From CAZBJJ01 sp964492245 (lineage in GTDB: Bacteria > Spirochaetota > Spirochaetia > Treponematales > Breznakiellaceae), in the NCBI GenBank assembly GCA_964492245.1, contig CAZBJJ010000066.1, forward strand, positions 1 through 6,741: a stretch of DNA of 6,741 bases, read 5' to 3'. The notes below the pieces were generated by a model. The model was not told the DNA's origin. It saw only the letters and a program-made list of their open reading frames with translations, and ran no database searches. How positions within the stretch are numbered: the stretch's first letter is position 1; the number at the start of each line of letters is the position of its first letter. This document shows positions 1 to 5,971 of the stretch, one piece after another. The position numbers were made by a program, and so were the translations under genes.

Positions 1-1215
1 AAACAGCGCCAAGTGGAGCTGGAAGGCCTTGTGCGTCGCTATCAGGCCCAGCAGGAAGAAATTGCAAAGACCGAAGATTTTATCCGGCGCTTTAGGTATC
101 AGGCTACGCGGGCGGTTATGGTGCAGGAGAGAGTTAAGCGTTTGGAAAAGCTTGAGCGCATTGAAATTCCCGAAAACTTAAAAAAAATCCGTCTGCGCTT
201 TCCCGAGCCCCCGCATTCAGGGCGGCTGGTGCTGCGCGGTTACGGTCTCGGCCGTGTCTATGGCCAGCATCGGGTCATTGGAAAGCTCGATGTAAGCATT
301 GAGGCTGGCGAAAAACTCTTGGTGGTGGGCAAAAATGGGGCGGGGAAGTCCACGCTTTTGCGCATTTTAGCGGGTATCGACAGCGATTACGAGGGCTCTT
401 TCGAGCTGGGCACCGATGTGTCCATTGGCTATTTTTCGCAGGATGTGGCGGCAGACTTGGTGGGCGATACCGATATTCTGTCCTGGTTGGAGGGGCGGGC
501 TCCCACCGCCTTAATTCCCCGCCTGCGCGATCTGCTTGGTGCTTTTTTATTCCGGGGCGACGATATTTATAAGAGTTTACAGGTGCTGTCCGGTGGCGAA
601 AAAAGCCGGCTTGCGCTTTTGTCCCTGCTTTTGCGCCCGGTCAACCTGCTTATTTTAGACGAGCCAACAAACCACCTCGATATTCACTCTAAGGATGTGC
701 TCTTGCAGGCCCTACAGGATTATCCGGGGACGGTTATCTTTGTCTCGCACGACCAGGGCTTTATGCAGGCCCTGTCTACCCGGACGCTGGAGCTTACCCG
801 CAATGGCAGGCACCGCATGTTCTTGGGGAATTATGCCTATTACCTGGAGCGCCTTGCCAGAGAGTCTTCGCAGCCTTCGGTCGCTTCGCAATCGGAGATT
901 GCGGCACAATCAGAGATTGTGGTTAGTGATGCCGCAGATTTCCGCGAAGAACAAAAACGGCTACAGGCCCTTGTGCGCCGACTAAGGCGGCAGGAGGGCG
1001 AATTGCTCGAAGAAATCGATGGCCTTGAACAGGCGCTGGCCGGGGAGCAAGAGCGAATGGCCAGCAGCGAGGTCTACAGCGATGGCCTTAAAGCAAGTCA
1101 ATGTGCCAGCCAGATTAAAAACCTAGAAGATGCTATATTTAAACAGACCCAACTCTGGGAGGAGCTCGGCCGACAATTGCAGGAAGCACAGAGCAAGCTG
1201 TCCCAACTTGTGTAG
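1..1215 (+). CDS. ABC-F family ATP-binding protein, C-terminal part (5' end outside window)
   Basis: The frame is open from the first base of the window, so the true start and the first ATPase domain lie upstream; a GTG at 13 is only an internal codon. Numbering from that GTG, residues 1-57 are the charged helical linker that joins the two ABC domains in ABC-F proteins. The second nucleotide-binding domain follows, with Walker A GKNGAGKST (106-114), a Q-loop in YFSQD (about 143), signature LSGGE (192-196), Walker B LLILDEPTNHLD (212-223) and the switch His in VSHDQ (246). There are no membrane segments. Residues about 305-400 are rich in Glu, Arg, Gln and Leu and look like the C-terminal coiled coil found in Uup/YheS-type members. 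ABC-F proteins are known to bind the ribosomal E site and act on stalled or antibiotic-bound ribosomes; which role this one has cannot be told without the N-terminal half. The stop codon overlaps the galE Shine-Dalgarno, suggesting co-transcription. Confidence 0.93.
   Translation, partial: KQRQVELEGLVRRYQAQQEEIAKTEDFIRRFRYQATRAVMVQERVKRLEKLERIEIPENLKKIRLRFPEPPHSGRLVLRGYGLGRVYGQHRVIGKLDVSIEAGEKLLVVGKNGAGKSTLLRILAGIDSDYEGSFELGTDVSIGYFSQDVAADLVGDTDILSWLEGRAPTALIPRLRDLLGAFLFRGDDIYKSLQVLSGGEKSRLALLSLLLRPVNLLILDEPTNHLDIHSKDVLLQALQDYPGTVIFVSHDQGFMQALSTRTLELTRNGRHRMFLGNYAYYLERLARESSQPSVASQSEIAAQSEIVVSDAADFREEQKRLQALVRRLRRQEGELLEEIDGLEQALAGEQERMASSEVYSDGLKASQCASQIKNLEDAIFKQTQLWEELGRQLQEAQSKLSQLV
889..922 (+). 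repeat. Imperfect 18-bp-period duplication in the ABC-F C-terminal tail
   Basis: Two near-identical 16-base stretches begin 18 bases apart (889 and 907) and encode QSEIAA then QSEIVV. The repeat is in frame and sits between the ATPase domain and the C-terminal coiled coil, a region that tolerates length change. Confidence 0.6.
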
Positions 1216-1219
1216 GAGG
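1214..1219 (+). promoter_or_regulatory. Shine-Dalgarno of galE, overlapping the upstream stop codon
   Basis: A perfect AGGAGG lies five bases before the galE ATG and shares its first two bases with the ABC-F stop codon TAG (1213-1215). Ribosomes finishing the ABC-F gene stop on top of this site, so galE translation may be coupled to it. Confidence 0.85.
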
Positions 1220-1224
1220 TATAT

Positions 1225-2208
1225 ATGAATATTTTAATAATTGGCGGTGCCGGCTATATTGGCAGCCACGTTGTGCGGGAATTTTTAGATGCAGGGCATC
1301 AGATAAGCGTCTTCGACAATCTTTCTACGGGCTTGGAAGAAAATCTCTTTGCCCAAGCTACTTTTATTAAGGGTGATATTTTAAACCCCAGCGACCTCGC
1401 CGCTGCAATGAAAAAAAATTTTGATGCCATTGTGCATCTGGCCGCCTTTAAAGCAGCCGGCGAATCGATGCTCAAACCGGAAAAATATTCGATTAACAAT
1501 ATCGTTGGGACCATCAATATACTGAATGCGGCGGTGGCAGCGGAAATAAAATACCTCGTCTTTTCATCCTCGGCAGCCGTTTACGGCGAGCCTGCCTATT
1601 TGCCCATCGACGAGGAGCACCCCACAAATCCGGAAAACTACTATGGCTTTACCAAGCTCGAAATTGAGCGCCTATTGCACTGGTACGACAAATTAAAGGG
1701 CCTGCGCTTTGCCGCTTTGCGCTATTTTAATGCCGCCGGTTACGACAGTGCGGGCCGTATTTCTGGCCTCGAAAAAAACCCCGCAAATCTGTTGCCGGTG
1801 GTCATGGAGGTGGCCAGTGGTATGCGAGAAAGGATGCAAATTTTTGGGGATGATTACGACAGCCCCGATGGAACAGGTGTGCGCGACTATGTACATGTCA
1901 GCGATTTAGCCCGTGGCCATCTTATGGCCTTGAATTGGCTTGCCAAAAACAATGCCAGCTTAACGGTAAATTTGGGCAGCGAAAAGGGTATTTCTGTTTT
2001 AGAGCTCATTGAATCGGCTCGAGCCATAACCGGCAAACCCATTCCTGCGGACATTGTTGCGCGCCGGCCCGGCGATCCGGCAAAGCTCTATGCAAGCTCG
2101 GCAAAGGCGCGCGAACTATTGGGTTGGCAGGCCCAGGTTTCCGATGTCGACAGCCTCGTAGGCAGTAGCTGGCAGGCCTATTCTCGGGGGCTTAAAGAGG
2201 ATGCATAA
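1225..2208 (+). CDS. galE: UDP-glucose 4-epimerase (GalE), extended SDR family
   Basis: The 327-residue protein matches the usual length of bacterial GalE (about 330-340) and should be cytosolic. It interconverts UDP-glucose and UDP-galactose with bound NAD, feeding galactose use and surface glycan synthesis. The N-terminal Rossmann motif GGAGYIGSH (residues 7-15) binds NAD. HLAAFKAAGES (71-81) and FSSSAAVYG (113-121) are typical GalE segments, the latter holding the catalytic Ser (116). The Tyr-Lys pair is Y140 and K144 in YYGFTK. RYFNAAG (166-172) and GTGVRDYVHVSDLA (216-229) complete the family signature. The ATG is fixed by an AGGAGG five bases upstream. At the position aligned by eye with E. 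coli Tyr299, which limits substrate size, this protein has Leu288, so use of N-acetylated UDP-sugars is possible but unproven. The gene ends within a few bases of the next start. Confidence 0.95.
   Translation: MNILIIGGAGYIGSHVVREFLDAGHQISVFDNLSTGLEENLFAQATFIKGDILNPSDLAAAMKKNFDAIVHLAAFKAAGESMLKPEKYSINNIVGTINILNAAVAAEIKYLVFSSSAAVYGEPAYLPIDEEHPTNPENYYGFTKLEIERLLHWYDKLKGLRFAALRYFNAAGYDSAGRISGLEKNPANLLPVVMEVASGMRERMQIFGDDYDSPDGTGVRDYVHVSDLARGHLMALNWLAKNNASLTVNLGSEKGISVLELIESARAITGKPIPADIVARRPGDPAKLYASSAKARELLGWQAQVSDVDSLVGSSWQAYSRGLKEDA
2196..2200 (+). promoter_or_regulatory. Shine-Dalgarno deciding the start of the M20 peptidase gene
   Basis: AGAGG lies inside the 3' end of galE. It directly touches the ATG at 2201, which is too close to work, but is nine bases from the second in-frame ATG at 2210. 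This favours 2210, one base after the galE stop, as the real start. Confidence 0.55.
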
Positions 2209-2209
2209 A

Positions 2210-3514
2210 ATGCCAGAGATACATTTTGCCCCAATAGATTCATATATTGATGCCTCTACCGCCCTGCTCATACAGCTGCAGGAGCTTTTAACCAGTATCC
2301 CCGCAATTTCCCCCGACTCCGGCGGAGATGGGGAGCTGGACAAATGCCTGGCCCTAGAGGCCTGGCTTAAAGAACAGGGGCTCAACAATGTTGAACGTTT
2401 CGATGCCCCCGACCCTCGGGCAAAGGGGGGCATTCGCCCCAGCCTTGTGCTCAGTCTGCCAGGGCCCTTACCCGGGGCCCAGGGCCCGACCCTGTGGATT
2501 ATGAGCCATTTAGATGTGGTGCCCCCGGGGGAAATTGCGCTTTGGTCGCGGGACCCCTGGAAGCTACATGTGGAAGATGGCCGCCTGTATGGGCGCGGTG
2601 TGGAGGACAATCAGCAGGGGCTCTGCGCCAGCCTTCTGGCCGCCCTAGCCGTAAAAAACACCGCCAGCGGAGCTGGTGCCGACAGTTTCGCTGGTGCCGA
2701 CAGCTCTGCTGGTGCCGACAGCTTTGCTGGCGCCCCAAGCCATGTTAAGTTGCTCTTTGTAGCCGACGAAGAAATGGGCTCTAAATACGGCATTCAGTGG
2801 CTCTTAGAAAACACCGACCTCTTCGGCCAAGACGACCAGGTGCTCATACCCGATGGCGGAGACGCCAAGGGCGAGGGCATTGAGATTGCCGAAAAAAATT
2901 TGCTTTGGCTGCGCTTCAAAGTGCTGGGACAGCAGGCCCATGGTTCCCGCCCCGATCAGGGCGTCAACGCCCAGGTGGCCGCAGCCGAGCTTTCGTTGCG
3001 CCTTTACCGGGGCCTACCTGTACGCTTTTCTGCACGCGATGCCCTCTTTGAGCCCGACAGAAGCACCTTCGAGCCCACCAAGGTCGAAAACAATGTGCCC
3101 AATGTAAACACCATTCCCGGCGAATCTGTTTTTTATATGGATATGCGCATTCTTCCACAGTACAGCCTACAGGAGGTGCTTGCCGAAGTGCGCAAAATCT
3201 GCGATAAGCTGGAAGAAGAATTTAGCGTGCAGATTTCGTACAAAAGCGAGCAGGCGGTTCAGTCGCCGGCCACCCCCGCCGATTCCCCCTTAGTTAAAAA
3301 TTTAAGCCGGGCAATTCGGGCCGTCTATGCCAACAGCCCGCGCACTATGGGCATTGGGGGCGGTACTGTGGCCTCCTATTTGCGCAATCGTGGCATTCAC
3401 TGTGCAGTCTGGGGCCGCTTGGATGAGATGGCCCATCAAATTGATGAATATGCCATAATCGAAAATATTTTGGGCGATGCCAAGGTCATGGCCCGCCTAA
3501 TGCTGGGGGCATAG
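2210..3514 (+). CDS. M20 family metallopeptidase/deacylase (ArgE/DapE type)
   Basis: A 434-residue cytosolic, probably di-zinc hydrolase of peptide or N-acyl amide bonds. Numbering from 2210, the metal and catalytic residues of M20 enzymes are all visible: His100 and Asp102 in SHLDVVPPG, bridging Asp133 in GRGVEDNQQG, catalytic Glu187 and metal ligand Glu188 in VADEEMGS, Asp215 in PDGG, and His409 in EMAHQIDEY. The stretch between about 230 and 345 is the lid/dimerisation domain. GRGVEDNQQG near the N-terminal half and GIGGGTVASYLRNRGI near the C-terminus indicate the ArgE/DapE/carboxypeptidase G2 branch. The substrate (dipeptides, acetyl-ornithine, succinyl-diaminopimelate) cannot be set from sequence, and no biosynthetic neighbours help. 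The start at 2210 is preferred over 2201 because of Shine-Dalgarno spacing; using 2201 would add three residues and overlap galE by eight bases. An unusual insert of six-residue repeats lies at residues 155-175, just before the core strand carrying the catalytic Glu. Confidence 0.92.
   Translation: MPEIHFAPIDSYIDASTALLIQLQELLTSIPAISPDSGGDGELDKCLALEAWLKEQGLNNVERFDAPDPRAKGGIRPSLVLSLPGPLPGAQGPTLWIMSHLDVVPPGEIALWSRDPWKLHVEDGRLYGRGVEDNQQGLCASLLAALAVKNTASGAGADSFAGADSSAGADSFAGAPSHVKLLFVADEEMGSKYGIQWLLENTDLFGQDDQVLIPDGGDAKGEGIEIAEKNLLWLRFKVLGQQAHGSRPDQGVNAQVAAAELSLRLYRGLPVRFSARDALFEPDRSTFEPTKVENNVPNVNTIPGESVFYMDMRILPQYSLQEVLAEVRKICDKLEEEFSVQISYKSEQAVQSPATPADSPLVKNLSRAIRAVYANSPRTMGIGGGTVASYLRNRGIHCAVWGRLDEMAHQIDEYAIIENILGDAKVMARLMLGA
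2672..2734 (+). repeat. 18-bp in-frame minisatellite (3.5 copies) in the M20 peptidase gene
   Basis: Three head-to-tail 18-base units start at 2672, 2690 and 2708, each opening with the same 14 bases GCTGGTGCCGACAG and differing only in the last four. A partial fourth unit (GCTGGCGCC) ends at 2734. The units encode AGADSF, AGADSS and AGADSF, then AGA. Because 18 is divisible by three, copy-number change would lengthen or shorten a surface loop without breaking the frame. The near-identity at DNA level indicates recent expansion. Confidence 0.9.
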
Positions 3515-3547
3515 CTGAAAATCCCGCTTATTACCCGCATTCAAGAT

Positions 3548-4573
3548 TTGCCGCCACCTCTGCGCGACAGCCTTAGCGAAGAGGAAAAAAATGCCATAGC
3601 TCGGGCCCTGCCACCCTTTGGCATTACCCCCTTTTATGCCTCCTTAGCGGGAAGCGATCCCAGCGATCCTATCCGCCGGCAGTGCATTCCCAGCCCATTG
3701 GAGGCCCTTACCTCTGCCGGGGAAACAGAGGACCCCCTCGGGGCGCGCCACCACTTAGTGGGGGGCCGCTTGATACATCAATATAAAAACCGTCTACTGG
3801 TGCTCTCTGTGGGGCATTGCGCCGGCTATTGTCGCCATTGTTTTCGCCGAGACTGGGAGGAATTCCAAGCCCCCTGGCTTTCGCCGGCCCAGCTGGATGA
3901 ATTAGAAGACTATATCGGCGAGCACCCCGAGCTGGACGAGGTCCTTATATCCGGCGGCGACCCCTTGGTGGCCAGCAACCGAGCCTTAAAGGATTTGTTT
4001 AAGCGCATTCGACGGGCAGAGGGCCCTGGGCCAAAGCTGATAATTCGCATAGGCAGCCGCCTGCCACTTACCTGGCCACAGCGAATAAATAAAGGCCTTG
4101 TTCGCATATTGGCCACGGCCAGACCCTTGCGCATTATGCTCCATGTAAATCATAAGCGCGAACTTGCCCCCGAGGTTTTAAAGGCCATTGCCCGTCTTAT
4201 CGATGCCGGTATCCCCATTCATAGCCAGACAGTGCTTTTAAAGGGCGTTAACGATACGCTTACAGACCTTAGCCAGCTCTTTCGCTCCCTAGTCGTTCAC
4301 GGCATCAGCCCTTATTACCTATTCCAAGGCGATCTTGCTCGGGGAACGGCCCATCTGCGGGTCGACTTAAAAGAGGGGGCCAAATTATACCGGGAAGTTA
4401 AAAAAGCAATATCCCCCCTGGCCTGTCCCCAATACACCCTAGACCTGCCGGGTGGGCTTGGAAAAATGCCCGTCCCCGAGGCCGATGCCTTAATATTGGA
4501 CGAAGAAGCCCCCTTTCCCGCCTATAAACTGATGAGCGCAGAGGGAAAAATATGCCATTATCCCCTCGGATAG
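3548..4573 (+). CDS. KamA-family radical SAM protein (lysine 2,3-aminomutase / EpmB type)
   Basis: The protein carries the radical-SAM cysteine triad C91, C95 and C98 (CAGYCRHC), which would hold a 4Fe-4S cluster that cleaves SAM. K306 in DLPGGLGK matches the PLP-binding lysine of lysine 2,3-aminomutase. R100, D262 (FQGDLARG) and D299 (LDLPGG) match that enzyme's lysine-contacting residues, so L-lysine or a lysine side chain is the likely substrate. DPIRRQCIPSPLE (40-52) and LISGGDPL (133-140) are further family signatures. At 341 residues it is about as long as EpmB, which modifies a lysine used on elongation factor P, and shorter than clostridial aminomutase (about 416). Neither EF-P nor EpmA is in the window, so free beta-lysine formation and EF-P modification both remain possible. 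The start is uncertain: TTG 3548 is the only ordinary start codon at the 5' end, but the frame is open back to CTG 3515, directly after the peptidase stop, and the extra residues look family-like. Confidence 0.88.
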   Translation: MPPPLRDSLSEEEKNAIARALPPFGITPFYASLAGSDPSDPIRRQCIPSPLEALTSAGETEDPLGARHHLVGGRLIHQYKNRLLVLSVGHCAGYCRHCFRRDWEEFQAPWLSPAQLDELEDYIGEHPELDEVLISGGDPLVASNRALKDLFKRIRRAEGPGPKLIIRIGSRLPLTWPQRINKGLVRILATARPLRIMLHVNHKRELAPEVLKAIARLIDAGIPIHSQTVLLKGVNDTLTDLSQLFRSLVVHGISPYYLFQGDLARGTAHLRVDLKEGAKLYREVKKAISPLACPQYTLDLPGGLGKMPVPEADALILDEEAPFPAYKLMSAEGKICHYPLG

Positions 4574-4604
4574 GGCCTGTGCTTTAAATTTGCCCATATA
4601 GTGC

Positions 4605-4633
4605 TGGACTAAAATGGAGCTTTTTGCTATATT
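4605..4633 (+). promoter_or_regulatory. Candidate sigma-70-type promoter for tRNA-Cys
   Basis: TGGACT (4605-4610, 4 of 6 to TTGACA) and TATATT (4628-4633, 5 of 6 to TATAAT) are separated by exactly 17 bases. Transcription would begin near 4640, about 30 bases before the tRNA. The tRNA could instead be read through from the upstream operon. Confidence 0.35.
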
Positions 4634-4670
4634 TCTGACTGTGCCCCTGAGTTGGCAGGGAATAATTTTT

Positions 4671-4742
4671 GGCGCCGTACCCAAGCGGTAAGGGAGAGGT
4701 CTGCAAAACCTTTATGCAACGGTTCGAATCCGTTCGGCGCCT
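4671..4742 (+). tRNA. tRNA-Cys (anticodon GCA)
   Basis: The sequence folds as a full cloverleaf of 72 nt. The seven-base acceptor stem is GGCGCCG with CGGCGCC. The D stem is CCC/GGG around a loop containing GG. The five-base anticodon stem GAGGT/ACCTT (one G-T pair) closes loop CTGCAAA with anticodon GCA at 4703-4705. A five-base variable region follows, and T stem AACGG/CCGTT encloses TTCGAAT. Position 73 is T, the usual Cys identity base. The 3' CCA is not encoded, so it must be added by tRNA nucleotidyltransferase. Five T (4742-4746) follow the acceptor stem and could end transcription. Confidence 0.96.
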
Positions 4743-4788
4743 TTTTATCAATTTTATATTGCTCAATTATTTACATCCTCTTTAATTG

Positions 4789-4817
4789 TTGACAAAGCCT
4801 ATCCGCTGTCTTATTAT
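4789..4817 (+). promoter_or_regulatory. Strong sigma-70-type promoter for the ADA-family gene
   Basis: A perfect -35 box TTGACA (4789-4794) and -10 box TATTAT (4812-4817, 5 of 6) are 17 bases apart. The predicted start near 4823-4825 leaves a leader of only about 19 bases, which carries AAAGGAG (4826-4832) ten bases before the ATG. No operator or leader structure fits in so short a leader, so the gene looks simply and strongly expressed. Confidence 0.8.
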
Positions 4818-4842
4818 TATCCATTAAAGGAGATTCCTATAC

Positions 4843-5871
4843 ATGAATTCAACAAAAAGTAAATTGATTGATATGCCAAAATGCGAATTGCATGTACATG
4901 CCGAAGCAATTGTAAGTGCCGAAACCTATTTTTTATTAAATCAAAAATATAAAGCTATTACCGACATTGCCACAGTCGAAGATTTTAAAAACCTCTTCGA
5001 TATTAAATCGCTCAAAGATATGATAGACAATTTTTATTTGCTTCAATCTCTTTTTCGAGCCGAAGAGGACTATGTCTATCTTATAAAAGATGTGGCGGAC
5101 TACTGCGAGGCCAATAATATCATATATATGGAAATGCATTTTTCGCCCACAATGATCCGCAAAAACGGCTATATTCCCTTTGATCGCGTTTTGGAAATTG
5201 TTCTGGAAGGCCTTGCCAATCTGCGCAAAGAGGGGGGGCCCAGTGTGGAAATAATTGTAGATATTTCGCGCTCCTTCGGCGTGGATAACGCAATGGAAAA
5301 CCTCGACTTCGTTTTAAACCACAATAGAAAAATTGCCCACAAGATTATTGGCATTGGCTTTGGCGGTCAGGAGCAGGGTAATTCCTGTCTTCCCTATTTC
5401 AAGCTCTTCGAAAAAGCACGCGCCAATGGCCTGAATGTGGTTATCCATGCTGGTGAGGAGGTGGGGCCGGAATATATCTGGGAGGCCCTAGAGTGCAAGG
5501 CTCAGCGCATTGGCCATGGCACCAGTGCCTTTAAAGATCCCAAGCTCATTGCAGAGTTGCGCTCCCGTCAAATTCCCCTAGAAATTTGTCCAACCAGCAA
5601 TATCATTACGGGAAAAATCGTCGCCCGCTACGAGGACCATCCGCTTGCCACATATCATCGCGAAGGCCTAGCCATCTGCATAAACACCGACGATCCGGTA
5701 CTTTTTAATACCACTTTAAACAGGGAGTTTAGCCTTGTCCATTCAAAGACCTCCCTTAGTGAAGAAGATCTGCTGGCCATTAACCGCAAGGCCTTTACCT
5801 TTGCCTTTTCTCCAGAAAAGGAGCGTCTTTTGAGCATGGTGGATGCTTGGTCAAAATTCCCGGTAACTTAA
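4843..5871 (+). CDS. Adenosine deaminase family protein (purine/aminofutalosine-type deaminase)
   Basis: A 342-residue cytosolic amidohydrolase, the usual length for the ADA family, which removes the 6-amino group from adenosine, adenine or related compounds using one zinc. All core residues are present: His17 and His19 (ELHVHAEA), His202 and the catalytic Glu205 (VIHAGEE), His225 (RIGHGTS), and Asp283/Asp284 (NTDDPVLF). CPTSN (249-253) is also typical. Position 21 is Glu, as in bacterial adenine and aminofutalosine deaminases, rather than the Asp that contacts ribose in adenosine deaminase. The Gly normally next to it is Ala22, and the usual LAGDE-like segment reads FGGQE (173-177). The substrate is therefore open; purine salvage is the default guess. 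The gene has its own promoter and a clear Shine-Dalgarno, so it is probably a separate unit from the operon upstream. Its first half is visibly more AT-rich than the upstream genes. A structured repeat begins three bases after its stop. Confidence 0.9.
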   Translation: MNSTKSKLIDMPKCELHVHAEAIVSAETYFLLNQKYKAITDIATVEDFKNLFDIKSLKDMIDNFYLLQSLFRAEEDYVYLIKDVADYCEANNIIYMEMHFSPTMIRKNGYIPFDRVLEIVLEGLANLRKEGGPSVEIIVDISRSFGVDNAMENLDFVLNHNRKIAHKIIGIGFGGQEQGNSCLPYFKLFEKARANGLNVVIHAGEEVGPEYIWEALECKAQRIGHGTSAFKDPKLIAELRSRQIPLEICPTSNIITGKIVARYEDHPLATYHREGLAICINTDDPVLFNTTLNREFSLVHSKTSLSEEDLLAINRKAFTFAFSPEKERLLSMVDAWSKFPVT

Positions 5872-5873
5872 TA

Positions 5874-5931
5874 CTAGTTCCCCAAAGCCTGCACCTGGGC
5901 AGCCCAGGTGAAAGATTCGATAAACTAGTTT
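5874..5931 (+). repeat. Structured 58-bp repeat, copy 1 (3' of the deaminase gene)
   Basis: This segment is repeated almost exactly at 6681-6739: 58 of 59 aligned positions are identical and the other is a one-base gap. Its ends are inverted (CTAGTT at 5874, AACTAG at 5923) and its middle is a palindrome, CACCTGGGC-A-GCCCAGGTG (5892-5910), so a single strand could fold into an outer stem, two 12-base internal loops and a GC-rich hairpin. It starts three bases after the deaminase stop and fills most of the gap to the next gene. It is too short to code. It could be a recombination site, a non-autonomous mobile repeat or an RNA 3'-end element; the T-run lies about 18 bases past the hairpin, so it is not a standard intrinsic terminator. 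Confidence 0.92.
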
Positions 5932-5959
5932 TATATTGTAAGATGCTTGGTTTTCTAAA

Positions 5960-5965
5960 AAGGAG
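5960..5965 (+). promoter_or_regulatory. Shine-Dalgarno that fixes the start of the barrel protein gene
   Basis: AAGGAG lies six bases before ATG 5972, ideal spacing. It shows that translation is meant to begin at this ATG even though the present reading frame from it soon ends, which supports a frameshift in the adjacent A-run. Confidence 0.8.
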
Positions 5966-5971
5966 AAAAAC

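Noticed and set aside
2201..2203. ATG 2201 as the peptidase start
   Set aside because: The Shine-Dalgarno-like AGAGG touches it with no spacer; ATG 2210 has workable spacing.
2116..2610. 164-codon open frame on the minus strand
   Set aside because: Lies opposite galE and the M20 peptidase gene, both with full family motifs; its composition is that of a shadow frame.
4645..4670. Terminator hairpin CCCTG-AGTTGG-CAGGG followed by AATAATTTTT, upstream of tRNA-Cys
   Set aside because: Only a five-base stem, and the T-run is separated by AATAA and abuts the tRNA; it would also block the likely tRNA promoter at 4605-4633. Not strong enough to list.
5874..5931. The repeat as a classical integron attC site
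   Set aside because: Position after a stop codon, length and foldback fit, but no RYYYAAC/GTTRRRY pair is present in either orientation; the outer arms run CTAGTT...AACTAG, the reverse of the attC order. Kept only as an analogy.
5892..5934. The repeat as an intrinsic terminator
   Set aside because: The GC-rich hairpin is followed by AAAGATTCGATAAACTAG before any T-run, about 18 bases away, too far for standard termination.
5916..5944. Promoter for the barrel protein gene overlapping the right end of repeat copy 1
   Set aside because: TATATT (5932-5937) and TAAGAT (5939-5944) are possible -10 boxes, but no acceptable -35 box lies 16-18 bases upstream. The gene may be transcribed from the deaminase promoter.
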